Source: Actinobacillus suis ATCC 33415 (lineage in GTDB: Bacteria; Pseudomonadota; Gammaproteobacteria; Enterobacterales; Pasteurellaceae). Taken from it: a stretch of DNA of 64,000 bases. Both the position numbers and the translations under genes were made by a program. The notes under the pieces are model-generated. The model was not told the DNA's origin. It saw only the letters and a program-made list of their open reading frames with translations, and did no database searches. This document shows, in pieces, positions 1 through 8,577 of this stretch (positions are counted from its first letter, which is position 1; every line of letters starts with the position of its first letter). The stretch is from positions 1,612,001 to 1,676,000 of the forward strand of contig NZ_CP009159.1 of assembly GCF_000739435.1 (NCBI RefSeq). Direction: 5' to 3'.

Positions 1-1
1 C

Positions 2-236
2 AAAAAAATAATAATAATCACTGGTTGCAAGTTTACTTGAGCTGATACCCCGATTCTTTGCATTTGATCAAACCAGCGTAACACTTTAGTGGTATTTTCG
101 CTAAATATTGAACAAACATATAAATAAAGGCTCTCGGTACACCAAACAGAAATTCTGTTGATGATCCGAGTGCTACGATACCCGATATTGAATAGAATAA
201 AAACACCAAAAAATATAATGTTAAATTGATGATTTA
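2..236 (-). pseudogene. Decayed LysE/RhtB-type exporter remnant (3' part)
   Basis: No single reading frame is open on the minus strand. Three frames in succession give peptides resembling the C-terminal end of a LysE/RhtB amino-acid exporter: a hydrophobic piece containing GIVALGSSTEFLFGVPRAF, then FSENTTKVLRWFDQ in a second frame, then GISSSKLATSDYYYF in a third. This order fits a gene tail broken by two frameshifts. No start region or ribosome-binding site is visible upstream of position 240. The family assignment rests on a general resemblance (RWFD motif, KLA-type ending) and is weak. The remnant may continue beyond the window edge. Confidence 0.33.
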
Positions 237-277
237 TTTATACGCTAAAATAAATTATTACCTATTTTATTTAGGGG

Positions 278-293
278 ATTTTAGTACTAAAAT
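278..293. promoter_or_regulatory. Perfect 16-bp palindrome upstream of aphA
   Basis: ATTTTAGTACTAAAAT is a perfect palindrome centred about 96 bp before the aphA start. The surroundings are AT-rich, so chance is possible, but a dimeric repressor or activator site is an alternative. The binding protein is unknown. Confidence 0.3.
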
Positions 294-381
294 AAAAAAG
301 AGTCTCATACTCATTTGTTAAGGTCTCTGACCTTTGTTTATTATTTTTATAACTTTATATAACAATTTAAAAGGATGACAT

Positions 382-1095
382 ATGAAATCTACCATTAAAT
401 CTATCGCCGTTACGGCAATTGCAAGCCTTATCGCCCTTTCTAGCCACGCATCAGGCGACAAAGTTCCTTATACCCAAGCCGGTTTTACCGTTCGTCAAGC
501 AGAACAACAAGCACCGATTCACTGGGTTTCGATTGAACAAATCAAAGCAAGTTTAAAAGATACGCCACCAATGAACGTTAGTTTTGATATTGATGACACC
601 GTTGCTGCAACCAGCGGCTGTTTTTATTACGGTCAACAAAAGTATTCACCAAATGACCATAGCTACCTGAAAAACCAGGACTTTTGGGATGAAATTAATG
701 CCGGCTGTGATAAATATTCCATTCCAAAACTGTCTGCTAAAGCATTAATCGAAATGCATCAGGCACGTGGCGACCAAGTTTTACTGATTACCGGTCGTCA
801 TGCAGGTAAAGATGATCAAGTAACAGAAATTTTAGGCAAAGCATTAGGCATTAAAAATATGCAACCGGTGAATTTTACCGGTGGCCAAAAATCCGAATAT
901 AAACAAGGAAAAACGGCTGCGATCATTAAACATAAAGTACAACTTCACTATGGCGACAGTGATGATGATATTTTAGCGGCAAAAGAAGCCGGCATTCGAG
1001 GCATCCGTGTATTACGTGCGGCAAACTCAACTTATGTCCCTCACCCGCAAGCTGGTGGTTACGGTGAAGAAGTTTTAATTAACTCAAGCTACTAG
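382..1095 (+). CDS. aphA: Class B acid phosphatase AphA
   Basis: Secreted non-specific acid phosphatase/phosphotransferase of the HAD superfamily, acting on organic phosphomonoesters such as nucleotides in the periplasm. The 237-residue length is normal for the family. Residues 1-23 form a signal peptide ending in SHA. The nucleophile motif FDIDDT lies at residues 68-73, and the acidic metal-binding motif GDSDDD near residue 192. The start is supported by AAGGA at 371-375. The gene stands alone and is followed by a hairpin terminator. In Pasteurellaceae such phosphatases help salvage NAD precursors and nucleotides; that role here is inference. Confidence 0.94.
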   Translation: MKSTIKSIAVTAIASLIALSSHASGDKVPYTQAGFTVRQAEQQAPIHWVSIEQIKASLKDTPPMNVSFDIDDTVAATSGCFYYGQQKYSPNDHSYLKNQDFWDEINAGCDKYSIPKLSAKALIEMHQARGDQVLLITGRHAGKDDQVTEILGKALGIKNMQPVNFTGGQKSEYKQGKTAAIIKHKVQLHYGDSDDDILAAKEAGIRGIRVLRAANSTYVPHPQAGGYGEEVLINSSY

Positions 1096-1111
1096 TTATG
1101 CGCTAAAATAG

Positions 1112-1146
1112 AAGCTGTTGGTCAATATCAACAGCTTTTATTTTTA
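1112..1146 (+). terminator. Intrinsic terminator after aphA
   Basis: AAGCTGTTG and CAACAGCTT form a 9-bp stem with an 8-nt loop, followed by TTATTTTT. The T-run abuts the ribosome-binding site of the next small gene. Confidence 0.65.
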
Positions 1147-1156
1147 GGAGTTACTT

Positions 1157-1330
1157 ATGATTGAGATTTATCTACTGCTCATTCCGCTTTGTTTTTTAAT
1201 CTATCTTGCCTCTTCATTTGCCCGTAAAGGCTTTCTTAAAGCCGTATTGCATAGTCTGTTACTGGCAATCAGCTGGCCGATTTCCTTACCTTTACTCGTA
1301 TTAAAACGTTTATTCAAACGTTCTCATTAA
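1157..1330 (+). CDS. Small hydrophobic protein, 57 aa, unknown function
   Basis: A short open frame with TAGGAG six bases before its ATG. The 57-residue product begins MIEIYLLLIPLCFLIYLASS and ends in a basic tail (KRLFKRSH). Two hydrophobic stretches, residues 3-18 and about 31-49, separated by positive residues suggest a small inner-membrane protein. I do not recognise the family. The good ribosome-binding site and charge pattern favour a real gene. It lies 26 bp beyond the aphA terminator stem and could be expressed by readthrough. It is followed by an AAGCGGT...ACCGCTT inverted pair with a T-rich tail. Confidence 0.5.
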   Translation: MIEIYLLLIPLCFLIYLASSFARKGFLKAVLHSLLLAISWPISLPLLVLKRLFKRSH

Positions 1331-1446
1331 AGTATAAGCGGTTAAATTTCCTCTCTTTTTTACAAAAAAAGCTTGAAAACAGACCGCTTTTTCTCTCCTT
1401 AATCTTCATAAATTTTTATTTTCTTTATAAAAACGCCTTGCATTAA

Positions 1447-1485
1447 ATTGAATAAAAATGCAAAATAAAAGCATAATTAATCAAC
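1447..1485 (+). promoter_or_regulatory. Tandem ArgR (ARG) boxes
   Basis: Two 18-bp boxes are separated by exactly 3 bp, the arrangement known for E. coli ArgR operators. Box 1 (1447-1464) carries TGAAT-AAAA-ATGCA, 9 of 10 matches to TGAAT-N4-ATTCA. Box 2 (1468-1485) carries AGCAT-AATT-AATCA, 7 of 10. They lie upstream of the promoter at 1512-1540. Binding by ArgR is inference. Confidence 0.55.
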
Positions 1486-1511
1486 TCAGCATTTTAAATT
1501 TAATTAAAAAC

Positions 1512-1540
1512 TTGATGGCAATCGTTTGCTTTGTTAGAAT
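1512..1540 (+). promoter_or_regulatory. Sigma-70 promoter for the arcB-arcC leader
   Basis: TTGATG (1512-1517) and TAGAAT (1535-1540) are separated by 17 bp. This predicts a transcript start near 1547 and a leader of about 275 nt before arcB. Confidence 0.6.
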
Positions 1541-1613
1541 TATGCGCCTACTTCTACAAGAAAGGTTAATGGCGACTCTCAAGTACCAACCCAATAAATT
1601 TTTAGGAGTAAAA

Positions 1614-1802
1614 ATGTTAAACCCTACCCTTTTTATACCTTTAACAGGTATAACTCATAAGATAGCAATCGCCTTTGCTATCGCAACGCAATTCTTTTTA
1701 AAGCATTCTCGCCTTGCAATTCAATATTTCCTTTATCAACGATCCCGAATAAGTCCTTTCACTTATACAAGCGGTCAAATTTTTAAAACTTTTTACTTAT
1801 AG
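1614..1802 (+). CDS. Leader ORF upstream of arcB, 62 aa
   Basis: An ATG follows AGGAG (1604-1608) at good spacing, giving a 62-residue frame that ends 19 nt before the arcB start. The product begins [16 protein letters not shown] and is partly hydrophobic. It contains no arginine run that would suggest classical arginine attenuation. The frame includes an uptake signal at 1767-1775 and a hairpin at 1661-1682. It may be a leader peptide coupled to arcB, a small protein, or chance. I do not recognise it. Confidence 0.3.
   Translation: MLNPTLFIPLTGITHKIAIAFAIATQFFLKHSRLAIQYFLYQRSRISPFTYTSGQIFKTFYL
1661..1682 (+). other. Leader hairpin, possible attenuator
   Basis: GATAGCAA and TTGCTATC form a perfect 8-bp stem with loop TCGCCT. 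A TTCTTTTT tract follows about 9 nt later, too far for a standard terminator. It lies inside the 62-residue leader frame. Confidence 0.3.
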
Positions 1803-1821
1803 CAGACACAGGAGCAATATC

Positions 1822-2826
1822 ATGGCATTTAATCTTAAAAATAGACACTTACTTAGCCTTGTAAATCATACCGAACGTGAAATCAAATTTTTACTAGACT
1901 TAGCTCGTGATCTCAAACGTGCGAAATATGCAGGAACAGAACAACCACAATTAAAAGGCAAAAACATTGCATTAATCTTTGAAAAAACCTCAACTCGTAC
2001 CCGTTGTGCATTTGAAGTAGCGGCTTATGACCAAGGCGCACACGTGACTTATATCGACCCGACTTCATCACAAATCGGTCATAAAGAGTCAATGAAAGAT
2101 ACCGCTCGTGTATTGGGCAGAATGTACGATGCGATTCAATACCGTGGCTTTAAACAATCTGTGGTACAAGAATTAGCCGACTACGCTGGCGTGCCGGTAT
2201 TCAACGGTTTAACCGATGAATTTCACCCAACCCAAATGTTAGCCGATGTACTCACTATGATTGAAAACTGTGAAAAACCGTTAAGCCAAATCAGCTATGT
2301 TTATATCGGTGACGCACGTAATAATATGGGGAACTCCTTATTATTAATCGGTGCAAAATTAGGGATGGATGTGCGTATCTGTGCACCTAAAGCATTGTTA
2401 CCGGAAGACAGCTTAGTTGAAATGTGCCAAAAATTTGCAGCGGAAAGCGGTGCAAGAATTACCGTGACGGAAGATATTGATACCGCAGTAAAAGGTGTAG
2501 ACTTTGTCCATACAGACGTTTGGGTATCTATGGGTGAGTCACTTGAAACTTGGGGCGAACGTATCGAAATGTTAATGCCGTACCAAGTGACACCGGAATT
2601 AATGCAACGCACCGGCAATCCGAAAGTAAAATTTATGCACTGCTTACCGGCATTCCATAACAGTGAAACCAAAGTGGGCAAACAAATTGCCGAAAAATAT
2701 CCGGCTCTAGCAAACGGTATTGAAGTGACCGAAGACGTATTCGAATCACCGGCAAACGTGGCTTTCGAACAAGCGGAAAACCGTATGCACACCATTAAAG
2801 CGGTAATGGTAGCGAGTTTGGCATAA
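1822..2826 (+). CDS. arcB: Ornithine carbamoyltransferase (probably catabolic)
   Basis: Catalyses the reversible exchange between ornithine plus carbamoyl phosphate and citrulline plus phosphate in the cytoplasm. At 334 residues it has the normal trimeric OTC length. The carbamoyl-phosphate motif STRTR is at residues 57-61, the HPTQ motif near residue 135, and the ornithine-site motif HCLPAFH near residue 273. AGGAG at 1811-1815 supports the start. Carbamate kinase follows 48 bp downstream, the arrangement of the arginine deiminase pathway, which suggests ATP formation from citrulline. No arginine deiminase (arcA) or antiporter is in the window, and ArgR-type boxes lie upstream, so a biosynthetic role (argF) cannot be excluded. 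Confidence 0.9.
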   Translation: MAFNLKNRHLLSLVNHTEREIKFLLDLARDLKRAKYAGTEQPQLKGKNIALIFEKTSTRTRCAFEVAAYDQGAHVTYIDPTSSQIGHKESMKDTARVLGRMYDAIQYRGFKQSVVQELADYAGVPVFNGLTDEFHPTQMLADVLTMIENCEKPLSQISYVYIGDARNNMGNSLLLIGAKLGMDVRICAPKALLPEDSLVEMCQKFAAESGARITVTEDIDTAVKGVDFVHTDVWVSMGESLETWGERIEMLMPYQVTPELMQRTGNPKVKFMHCLPAFHNSETKVGKQIAEKYPALANGIEVTEDVFESPANVAFEQAENRMHTIKAVMVASLA

Positions 2827-2874
2827 TAAAGCCCCTCTTTAGTAAAGAGCGGGAAATAATGAAAGGAATATAAC

Positions 2875-3822
2875 ATGAAAATCGTAGTAGCCTTAGGTGG
2901 TAACGCTTTATTAAAACGCGGCGAGCCAATGACTGCCCAAAACCAGTCGGCAAATATCAAAATCGCCGCAGAACAACTAGCAAAAATTAAACCGAATAAT
3001 GAATTAGTGATTTCACACGGTAATGGTCCTCAAGTCGGATTAAGTGCCTTACAACACGCCGCTTACCATGCGATTGATAACAAAATCGAGCCTTACCCGC
3101 TTGATGTATTAGTTTCTCAAACCGTAGGAATGATTGGTTATATGTTGCAACAAGAACTGACTAATCTCGTGCCGGAACACCCGACTCAAACCTTAGTAAC
3201 TCAAGTGATTGTTGATGCTAACGATCCGGCTTTTGCCAAACCGAGCAAACCAATCGGACAGGTTTACTCAAAAGAAGAAGCGGAAAAATTAGCTGCTGAA
3301 AAAGGCTGGACTGTAATGGCAGACGGTCAATATTATCGCCGTGCGGTAGCAAGCCCGAAACCACAATCCGTCACCGGTATTGAAGCGGTAAAAGCGCTAT
3401 TGGCGCAAGATCAAATCGTAATTTGCGGCGGCGGTGGCGGCGTACCGAGTATTCGTGATGCACAAGGTAAATTACAAGGTGTGGAAGCAGTTGTGGATAA
3501 AGATCTTGCCACTGCGGTAATTTCACAGCAGCTTGATGCGGATTTATTTATTATCGCAACCGATGTTAAAGCAGCGTGTGTAAACTTCAACAAACCGGAT
3601 CAATTACAAATTGCGAAAGCAAACCCGGCGGAATTGGAAAAACTGGCGGACGAATTTGCACCGGGGTCAATGGGACCAAAAGTACAAGCTGTGATTAACT
3701 TTGTTAAAGCAACCGGTAAAGATGCCGCAATCGGCTCGCTTTCCGATATTCAAGATATTGTAGCCGGTAAAGCGGGAACCCGTGTCACCAACAGCATTTC
3801 TGGTATTGAGTTTTATAAGTAA
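2875..3822 (+). CDS. arcC: Carbamate kinase
   Basis: Transfers phosphate from carbamoyl phosphate to ADP, giving ATP, ammonia and CO2: the energy-yielding step of arginine and citrulline fermentation. The 315-residue protein belongs to the amino-acid kinase fold, with the N-terminal GGNALLKRG loop at residues 8-16, the glycine-rich GGGGGVP near residue 183, and SMGPKVQA near the C-terminus. GAAAGGA supports the start. A small hairpin (CTCTTT-AGT-AAAGAG, 2835-2849) separates it from arcB and may set relative expression. A strong terminator follows at 3866. Confidence 0.95.
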   Translation: MKIVVALGGNALLKRGEPMTAQNQSANIKIAAEQLAKIKPNNELVISHGNGPQVGLSALQHAAYHAIDNKIEPYPLDVLVSQTVGMIGYMLQQELTNLVPEHPTQTLVTQVIVDANDPAFAKPSKPIGQVYSKEEAEKLAAEKGWTVMADGQYYRRAVASPKPQSVTGIEAVKALLAQDQIVICGGGGGVPSIRDAQGKLQGVEAVVDKDLATAVISQQLDADLFIIATDVKAACVNFNKPDQLQIAKANPAELEKLADEFAPGSMGPKVQAVINFVKATGKDAAIGSLSDIQDIVAGKAGTRVTNSISGIEFYK

Positions 3823-3865
3823 GCGAAAACAAGCGGTTAGATTTTACTAAAAATCTGCAATATGT

Positions 3866-3893
3866 AGGGGCGTACCGAGTACGCCCCTTTTAA
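3866..3893 (+). terminator. Terminator after arcC
   Basis: AGGGGCGTAC and GTACGCCCCT pair around a CGA loop and are followed by TTT. An uptake signal (3829-3837) lies just before it. Confidence 0.75.
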
Positions 3894-3933
3894 TACAAAT
3901 TGATTGGTTATAAATGGGAATATTCATACCATC

Positions 3934-3965
3934 GTTTTCTGTGAAGTTCCGTGTATTCCGTGGTT
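3934..3965. repeat. Dispersed intergenic motif, copy 1
   Basis: On the minus strand this reads AACCACGGAATACACGGAA and continues CTTCACAGAAAACGAT. Related segments occur at 40492-40541 and 58130-58157, all outside genes. Confidence 0.4.
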
Positions 3966-4020
3966 AAACTCCCATTTGCAAAAAATCGAACAAATTTAAC
4001 CGCTTGTTGCATAAACGAAA

Positions 4021-4046
4021 GCCCCTAAACCATAAGATTTAGGGGC
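4021..4046 (-). terminator. Terminator after scrA
   Basis: GCCCCTAAA and TTTAGGGGC form a 9-bp stem. On the minus strand it is followed by TTTCGTTT, so it ends the scrA transcript. Confidence 0.75.
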
Positions 4047-4070
4047 TTTCTCTATTGCTTTATCGCTAAA

Positions 4071-5615
4071 TTATTTTTTAGCTTGTGCTTTTTTCACCCA
4101 TACCGCTGAGATTGAGAACGCAACGATAAATGAAATTGCCATACCTACAGAGTACATTGCAAGGCTGTCCGGTTTGATTGAAGGCACACCTAAGAAACCT
4201 GCCGCACCTAATGCAATCGCTTTCACATTAAAGAATGCGATGAATGCAGAAGCCACACCTGAACCGATCATCGCAGCAATGAATGCTTGACGGTAACGTA
4301 AGTTCACACCGAACATTGCCGGCTCTGTGATACCTAATAATGCAGAGATACCAGACGGCACAGCTAAACCGCGTACTTTCGCATCTTTCATTGCAAACGC
4401 CACACCTAAACACGCCGCACCTTGTGCGATGTTAGACATTGCAGCGATTGGGAAGATAAATGTACCGCCAGTGTTCGCCACTTCCGCTAATAATTGTGTT
4501 TCTACCGCAATAAAGGTTTGGTGCATACCGGTAATTACGATTGGTGCATAGAATGTACCGAAGATTGCACCGCCGATAAAACCTAAGCTGTCGTATAACC
4601 ATGTTAAGCCTGCTGAAATCGCCGAACCAGCTTCACGACCGAATGGACCGATTACCGTGAATGCCAAGCAACCTGCGATGAAAAGCGACATCATTGGGGT
4701 TACAAGGTTATCTAAGTAAGACGGCACGAATTTGCGGAAACCTTTTTCAAGAGTTGCTAACACCCACGCAGACACGATTGTTGGGATTACTGTACCTTGA
4801 TAGCCCACTTTTTCAATTTCTAAGCCAAATATATTCCAATATTCGATGTTGCCTTCCGCTAGTGTTTTGGCATAGTTCCAGCCGTCTGCTAAATCAGTGT
4901 GAACTAAAAGCATACCGAGCGCCGCACCTAAGAACGGGTTTCCGCCAAATTTGCGGGTTGCCGAGAAACCTAATAACACTGGTAAAAACACGAATGGGGC
5001 ATTCGCGATGGTGTTGATAAAATTGACTAAATCCGCAATGCTAGGGAATTTATCAACAACAGAATAACCTGTGATTGCCGCTTTGTTCAAGGCTTCTTGC
5101 GTTGCTGCAATGAGGGCTTGGTCGCCAGAAGCTTGGGCTGCGTTAAAGGCAGATTGCGCTTCGGCAAGTGCTGCGTATAATGTTTCAGGCACTTCCCAGA
5201 AGAACCCTTGCGCGGTAAGCATTGAGTGGATACCCATTAGCAAACCGCCTGCCACGATGGCAGGAATGATTGGCACGAAAATATCCGCTAAACCTTTTAC
5301 TAAACGTTGTAATAACGGTTGGTTTGCTGCACCTGCCGCTGCAACTTCAGAAGTACTCATATCGCCGATACCCATTTGTTTTTGCATTTCAGCGTGTACT
5401 TTGTTTACTGTGCCTGAACCAAAAATAATTTGGTATTGACCGCTGGTTGAGAATTGACCTTTAACACCTTCGATATTCTCAATCGCTTCTTTATCTACTT
5501 TTGATTCATCCGCAAGGGTTAAACGTAAGCGTGTTGCACAGTGTGCAAGCGTTGTGATGTTGCTTTTGCCACCGAGTTTCTCGATCGTTTGCTCCGCAAT
5601 TTTCGGGAAGTTCAT
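4071..5615 (-). CDS. scrA: Sucrose-specific PTS permease, IIBC components
   Basis: Imports and phosphorylates sucrose to sucrose-6-phosphate. The 514-residue protein has an N-terminal IIB domain with the phospho-cysteine in LAHCATRLRL (Cys26). A multispanning IIC domain runs from about residue 105 and contains GITEPAMFGV near residue 430. An alanine-rich, probably helical insert of about 40 residues sits near residues 145-185. There is no IIA domain, so EIIA-Glc (crr, in this window) is the likely phosphate donor. Specificity is inferred from the sequence type and from matching operator palindromes at the fructokinase-scrB-scrR locus about 9 kb away. Trehalose, a related IIBC substrate, is a less likely alternative. 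Confidence 0.85.
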   Translation of the reverse strand: MNFPKIAEQTIEKLGGKSNITTLAHCATRLRLTLADESKVDKEAIENIEGVKGQFSTSGQYQIIFGSGTVNKVHAEMQKQMGIGDMSTSEVAAAGAANQPLLQRLVKGLADIFVPIIPAIVAGGLLMGIHSMLTAQGFFWEVPETLYAALAEAQSAFNAAQASGDQALIAATQEALNKAAITGYSVVDKFPSIADLVNFINTIANAPFVFLPVLLGFSATRKFGGNPFLGAALGMLLVHTDLADGWNYAKTLAEGNIEYWNIFGLEIEKVGYQGTVIPTIVSAWVLATLEKGFRKFVPSYLDNLVTPMMSLFIAGCLAFTVIGPFGREAGSAISAGLTWLYDSLGFIGGAIFGTFYAPIVITGMHQTFIAVETQLLAEVANTGGTFIFPIAAMSNIAQGAACLGVAFAMKDAKVRGLAVPSGISALLGITEPAMFGVNLRYRQAFIAAMIGSGVASAFIAFFNVKAIALGAAGFLGVPSIKPDSLAMYSVGMAISFIVAFSISAVWVKKAQAKK

Positions 5616-5654
5616 AGTTTGCCACCTATTTTTATATAAAAATTAAACGATTGC

Positions 5655-5682
5655 ATTTTAACTAAAACGGTTTAGCTAACAA
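5655..5682 (-). promoter_or_regulatory. scrA promoter
   Basis: On the minus strand, TTGTTA (5682-5677) and TAAAAT (5660-5655) are spaced by 16 bp. The spacer contains one 14-bp ScrR-type palindrome, as expected for a repressible promoter. Confidence 0.6.
5662..5675. promoter_or_regulatory. ScrR-type operator, scrA site 1
   Basis: CTAAAACGGTTTAG has the central CG and palindromic form of LacI-family operators. It lies between the -35 and -10 of scrA and matches the fructokinase operator (CTAAACCGTTTTAG) on the opposite strand. Confidence 0.65.
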
Positions 5683-5693
5683 AGCAAATTTTG

Positions 5694-5707
5694 CTAAAAC
5701 GTTTTAG
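5694..5707. promoter_or_regulatory. ScrR-type operator, scrA site 2
   Basis: CTAAAACGTTTTAG is a perfect palindrome. Its centre is 32 bp from site 1, about three helical turns, which would place two repressor dimers on the same face. Confidence 0.65.
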
Positions 5708-5710
5708 TTT

Positions 5711-5726
5711 TGTCGATTAGATCACA
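5711..5726 (-). promoter_or_regulatory. Possible CRP site upstream of scrA
   Basis: On the minus strand, TGTGA-TCTAAT-CGACA has one perfect half-site and a 3-of-5 second half with the correct 6-bp gap. It sits directly upstream of operator site 2. Catabolite control of a PTS sugar gene would be expected. Confidence 0.4.
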
Positions 5727-5787
5727 ATTTTAGCAAGTTTAGCAACAATTAATGAATAAATTTTGTACAAACAAAGTTAATTTCTTA

Positions 5788-6438
5788 TTAAACTGCATTC
5801 ATTAACTGGTCAGAAACAATCTGACCATTTTCAATCGTAATAACTCGATCAAAAAGTGCACGACTCTCTTCTAATTGGTGCGTCACCATTAATAAAGTCA
5901 GCTCCGCTTGCTGACAAATCTCCGCAACCAGTAGCTGCAATTCTTCACGACGTTTCGGATCAAGCGCTGAAAATGGTTCATCTAATAACAAAATCGGTTG
6001 TTTGCGTAACAACGTTCTGGCAAGCGCTACCCGTTGTTTTTGCCCGCCGGAAAGTTGATCGGCTCGCCGCCTTAGTAAATCAGCAATACCCATTTGTTGG
6101 GCAATCTGCTGAACTTGTTGTTGCTGTGCATCATTCAGCTTCAAACTAGCAACTAACGCCAATCCGATATTTTGTTCAACAGTTAAGTGTGGAAACACAT
6201 TATTATCTTGAAACAGCATAGATACAGGGCGTTCCGCTACTTGTGTCGCCGTATGATTGCAAGAATTTAGCCAAATTTGACCGCTTGTCGGCATTTCAAA
6301 ACCGGCAATCAGATTCAATAAGCTACTTTTACCTGCCCCACTTTCACCGACAATCGCCACTCGTTGCCCCTTAGGCACGTCCAACGCAAAGTGCATTGGC
6401 ATTTGTTCATAATCAAAATCTACATTTAAGCGAATCAT
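5788..6438 (-). CDS. thiQ: Thiamine ABC transporter, ATP-binding protein
   Basis: ATPase subunit of the thiamine/thiamine-phosphate importer. The 216-residue protein shows the Walker A motif GESGAGKS near residue 31, the Q-loop in SMLFQDNNVFPHL, the signature LSGGQKQR near residue 129, and Walker B LLLDEPFSALD near residue 150. Its start overlaps the end of thiP by 4 bp (ATGA), so the two are translationally coupled. The short length and the PVSMLFQ segment resemble ThiQ rather than iron- or spermidine-type ATPases. Confidence 0.88.
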   Translation of the reverse strand: MIRLNVDFDYEQMPMHFALDVPKGQRVAIVGESGAGKSSLLNLIAGFEMPTSGQIWLNSCNHTATQVAERPVSMLFQDNNVFPHLTVEQNIGLALVASLKLNDAQQQQVQQIAQQMGIADLLRRRADQLSGGQKQRVALARTLLRKQPILLLDEPFSALDPKRREELQLLVAEICQQAELTLLMVTHQLEESRALFDRVITIENGQIVSDQLMNAV

Positions 6439-8018
6439 TTCGTGTTTTCTTTTTGTTCAATAAATAAAAACGGCAGTAAGGTAAATAACATCAATACTAA
6501 AGCGGTGACCGCCGCATCTTCGGTTCGATAGCTGCCTAGCTGTTGGTATAATAAATAAGGCAGAGAACTAAAATCCAGACTGCCAAAAAATGCAATCACC
6601 GCAAAGCTGCCTAGACTGGAAGACATTGCAAAAGCAAAGGCACTGATAAGCGGTCGAATTAAGTAATCTTTTTCCACTATCCACCAACGGCGAAATCCGG
6701 TTAAACCAAGGCTGCGGGCTAATTTATCTTGCGCAGTAAACGAATGCCACATAGCGGCAAATATCAGTCGATAAATATAAGGTAAAAGAATCACACCATT
6801 ACAAACACCGACTAACCATAATAATTGCGTACTGCTTAATTCCACATCAATTAATAAGACAAATAACCCTACCGCTAATAAAAATACCGGAAAAATCAGC
6901 GGGTAAGTTGCCACACTGTTTAATAATCCGTATTGCCATTTTTTATTTGCAAATGCCAATTTTCGTGTTTCTAAAGCTAATAAATACGCTAACACTAACA
7001 CTACGCTCGAGGCGATTAGGCTTAATAAGAAAGAAAACCAAGCCGCTTGCCATAAGCTTGGATTGAGTAAGCGCTCACCAAAATCGGAAACGGATATTCC
7101 CGCCCATAAGATGGTTACAAGCGGTAAAATAATGGCAAAACTTTGCAAAAAAAGCACCGCTTGCAAGCCCAGCTTTCGCCAACCAAAAGGCTTTGGCTTC
7201 CATAACTCCACCGGCAAGGGCGCTTGCCTTGTCTCTTTAAACGCCATTTTACTCGCTATATCCATCAATAATTGTAACAAAAGCCCTACTGCTAATTGCA
7301 GCATAATCAGCATAGTGGCTTTTGCAAAATCAAACTCAAAAGTGACCGCTTGATAAATCGCAACTTCTAAGGTGCTGTATTTAGGGCTCCCCCCCAAAAT
7401 AAGCACAATAGGAAAACTGGTAAAACAGATCAGAAATACATTGGCAAAGACATAAGGCAAAATACTTTTTAAGGTCGGTAATTCAACTACTCGAAAATAA
7501 TTCCATCCTTGCAAATTAAGTTGTGCCGCTAAACGGTATCGCCCATTTGGAATAAGATTTAAACCATCTAAGCTATATTTCATCACAAAAGGGATATTGA
7601 AAAATAAATGAGCAAGCAAAATACCATGCAAACCGTAAAGTTGCAGTTCCCACTTTAATCCTAAAAATTGAAGAAAGTAAGCAAATACCCCTGCGCTTCC
7701 CCAAAAACCAATAATGGCAAAAATAACAACCAGCGAAGGTAATGCCCAAACAAAAGAAATGATTTTATAGAGAATAGATTTACCAACAAAATCTAAATAA
7801 AAAAAAGAACGGGCTAATAAGACACCAAATAAAATAGAAAATAACGCTGACAACCCGGCTTGTAACACACTATATTTTAAAATAGGCAGCATTTCTGAAA
7901 ATTGCCAAACCGTCTCCCCTTGCTGATGTCCGACCAATGCAAACAAACTAAAAATATAAATAGCGACAATGGTAATATATATTAACCATGCGGGGAATTT
8001 TGATACAGAATGAAACAT
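6435..8018 (-). CDS. thiP: Thiamine ABC transporter, permease protein
   Basis: Inner-membrane permease of 527 residues, a fused duplicated binding-protein-dependent transporter with about twelve membrane segments. EAA-type loops are visible near residues 178 (RLAAQLNLQGWNYF) and 448 (KLARSLGLTGFRRW). Partner ThiQ overlaps its end. The periplasmic binding protein ThiB, usually the first gene of thiBPQ, is absent. Upstream lies a PurR-like palindrome and then divergent ptsH. I see no TPP-riboswitch signature in the 276-bp upstream gap. ACTGAGGAA supports the start. Confidence 0.87.
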   Translation of the reverse strand: MFHSVSKFPAWLIYITIVAIYIFSLFALVGHQQGETVWQFSEMLPILKYSVLQAGLSALFSILFGVLLARSFFYLDFVGKSILYKIISFVWALPSLVVIFAIIGFWGSAGVFAYFLQFLGLKWELQLYGLHGILLAHLFFNIPFVMKYSLDGLNLIPNGRYRLAAQLNLQGWNYFRVVELPTLKSILPYVFANVFLICFTSFPIVLILGGSPKYSTLEVAIYQAVTFEFDFAKATMLIMLQLAVGLLLQLLMDIASKMAFKETRQAPLPVELWKPKPFGWRKLGLQAVLFLQSFAIILPLVTILWAGISVSDFGERLLNPSLWQAAWFSFLLSLIASSVVLVLAYLLALETRKLAFANKKWQYGLLNSVATYPLIFPVFLLAVGLFVLLIDVELSSTQLLWLVGVCNGVILLPYIYRLIFAAMWHSFTAQDKLARSLGLTGFRRWWIVEKDYLIRPLISAFAFAMSSSLGSFAVIAFFGSLDFSSLPYLLYQQLGSYRTEDAAVTALVLMLFTLLPFLFIEQKENTK

Positions 8019-8075
8019 TATTTCCTCAGTAATAAAATTAATCGATTTATTTTAACATTTTTTTAAACTATTTTT

Positions 8076-8091
8076 ACGCAAACGTTTGGTT
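8076..8091. promoter_or_regulatory. PurR-like operator between thiP and ptsH
   Basis: ACGCAAACGTTTGGTT matches the E. coli PurR consensus ACGCAAACGTTTKCGT at 14 of 16 positions, including all twelve left-hand bases. It lies 58 bp upstream of thiP and about 200 bp upstream of ptsH. Another LacI-family protein could also use it. Confidence 0.45.
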
Positions 8092-8294
8092 ATATTTTGT
8101 CTCGTAAAAATTGATATGGGGCAAAGTTAACTCATTTTGGTTAATAAATACGCTAATATTCAACCTTTACCACAAGTTTTTCTGGTTTTGAGCGTGTTTT
8201 TAGATCTTTTTTGTAGTAAAGTTAGCACAAATAGTAATAGGTTTGATGACCAAAACTGATTTTTTTCACTTTAAAAATTCAAGAGGAATTTTCT

Positions 8295-8552
8295 ATGTAC
8301 TCAAAAGACGTTGTTATTACTGCACCTAACGGTTTACACACTCGCCCAGCAGCTGAGTTTGTAAAAGCAGCTAAAGGTTTCGCTTCAGACATTACCGTAA
8401 CTTCTGGCGGTAAAAGCTCAAGCGCAAAAAGTTTATTCAAACTTCAAACTTTAGGCTTAACTCAAGGTACAACAATCACTATTTCTGCGGAAGGTGAAGA
8501 CGAGCAAAAAGCAGTTGATTTCTTAGTAGATTTAATTCCTACTTTAGAATAA
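8295..8552 (+). CDS. ptsH: Phosphocarrier protein HPr
   Basis: Carries phosphate from enzyme I to the sugar-specific EIIA/IIB proteins. The 85-residue protein has active-site His15 in [11 protein letters not shown] and the conserved Ser46 region [21 protein letters not shown] precedes the start. It is first in the ptsH-ptsI-crr operon and is separated from ptsI by 123 bp containing a long hairpin. The intergenic region upstream is shared with divergent thiP. Confidence 0.97.
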   Translation: MYSKDVVITAPNGLHTRPAAEFVKAAKGFASDITVTSGGKSSSAKSLFKLQTLGLTQGTTITISAEGEDEQKAVDFLVDLIPTLE

Positions 8553-8577
8553 TTATTCTTTAGCTCCCATTTACAAG

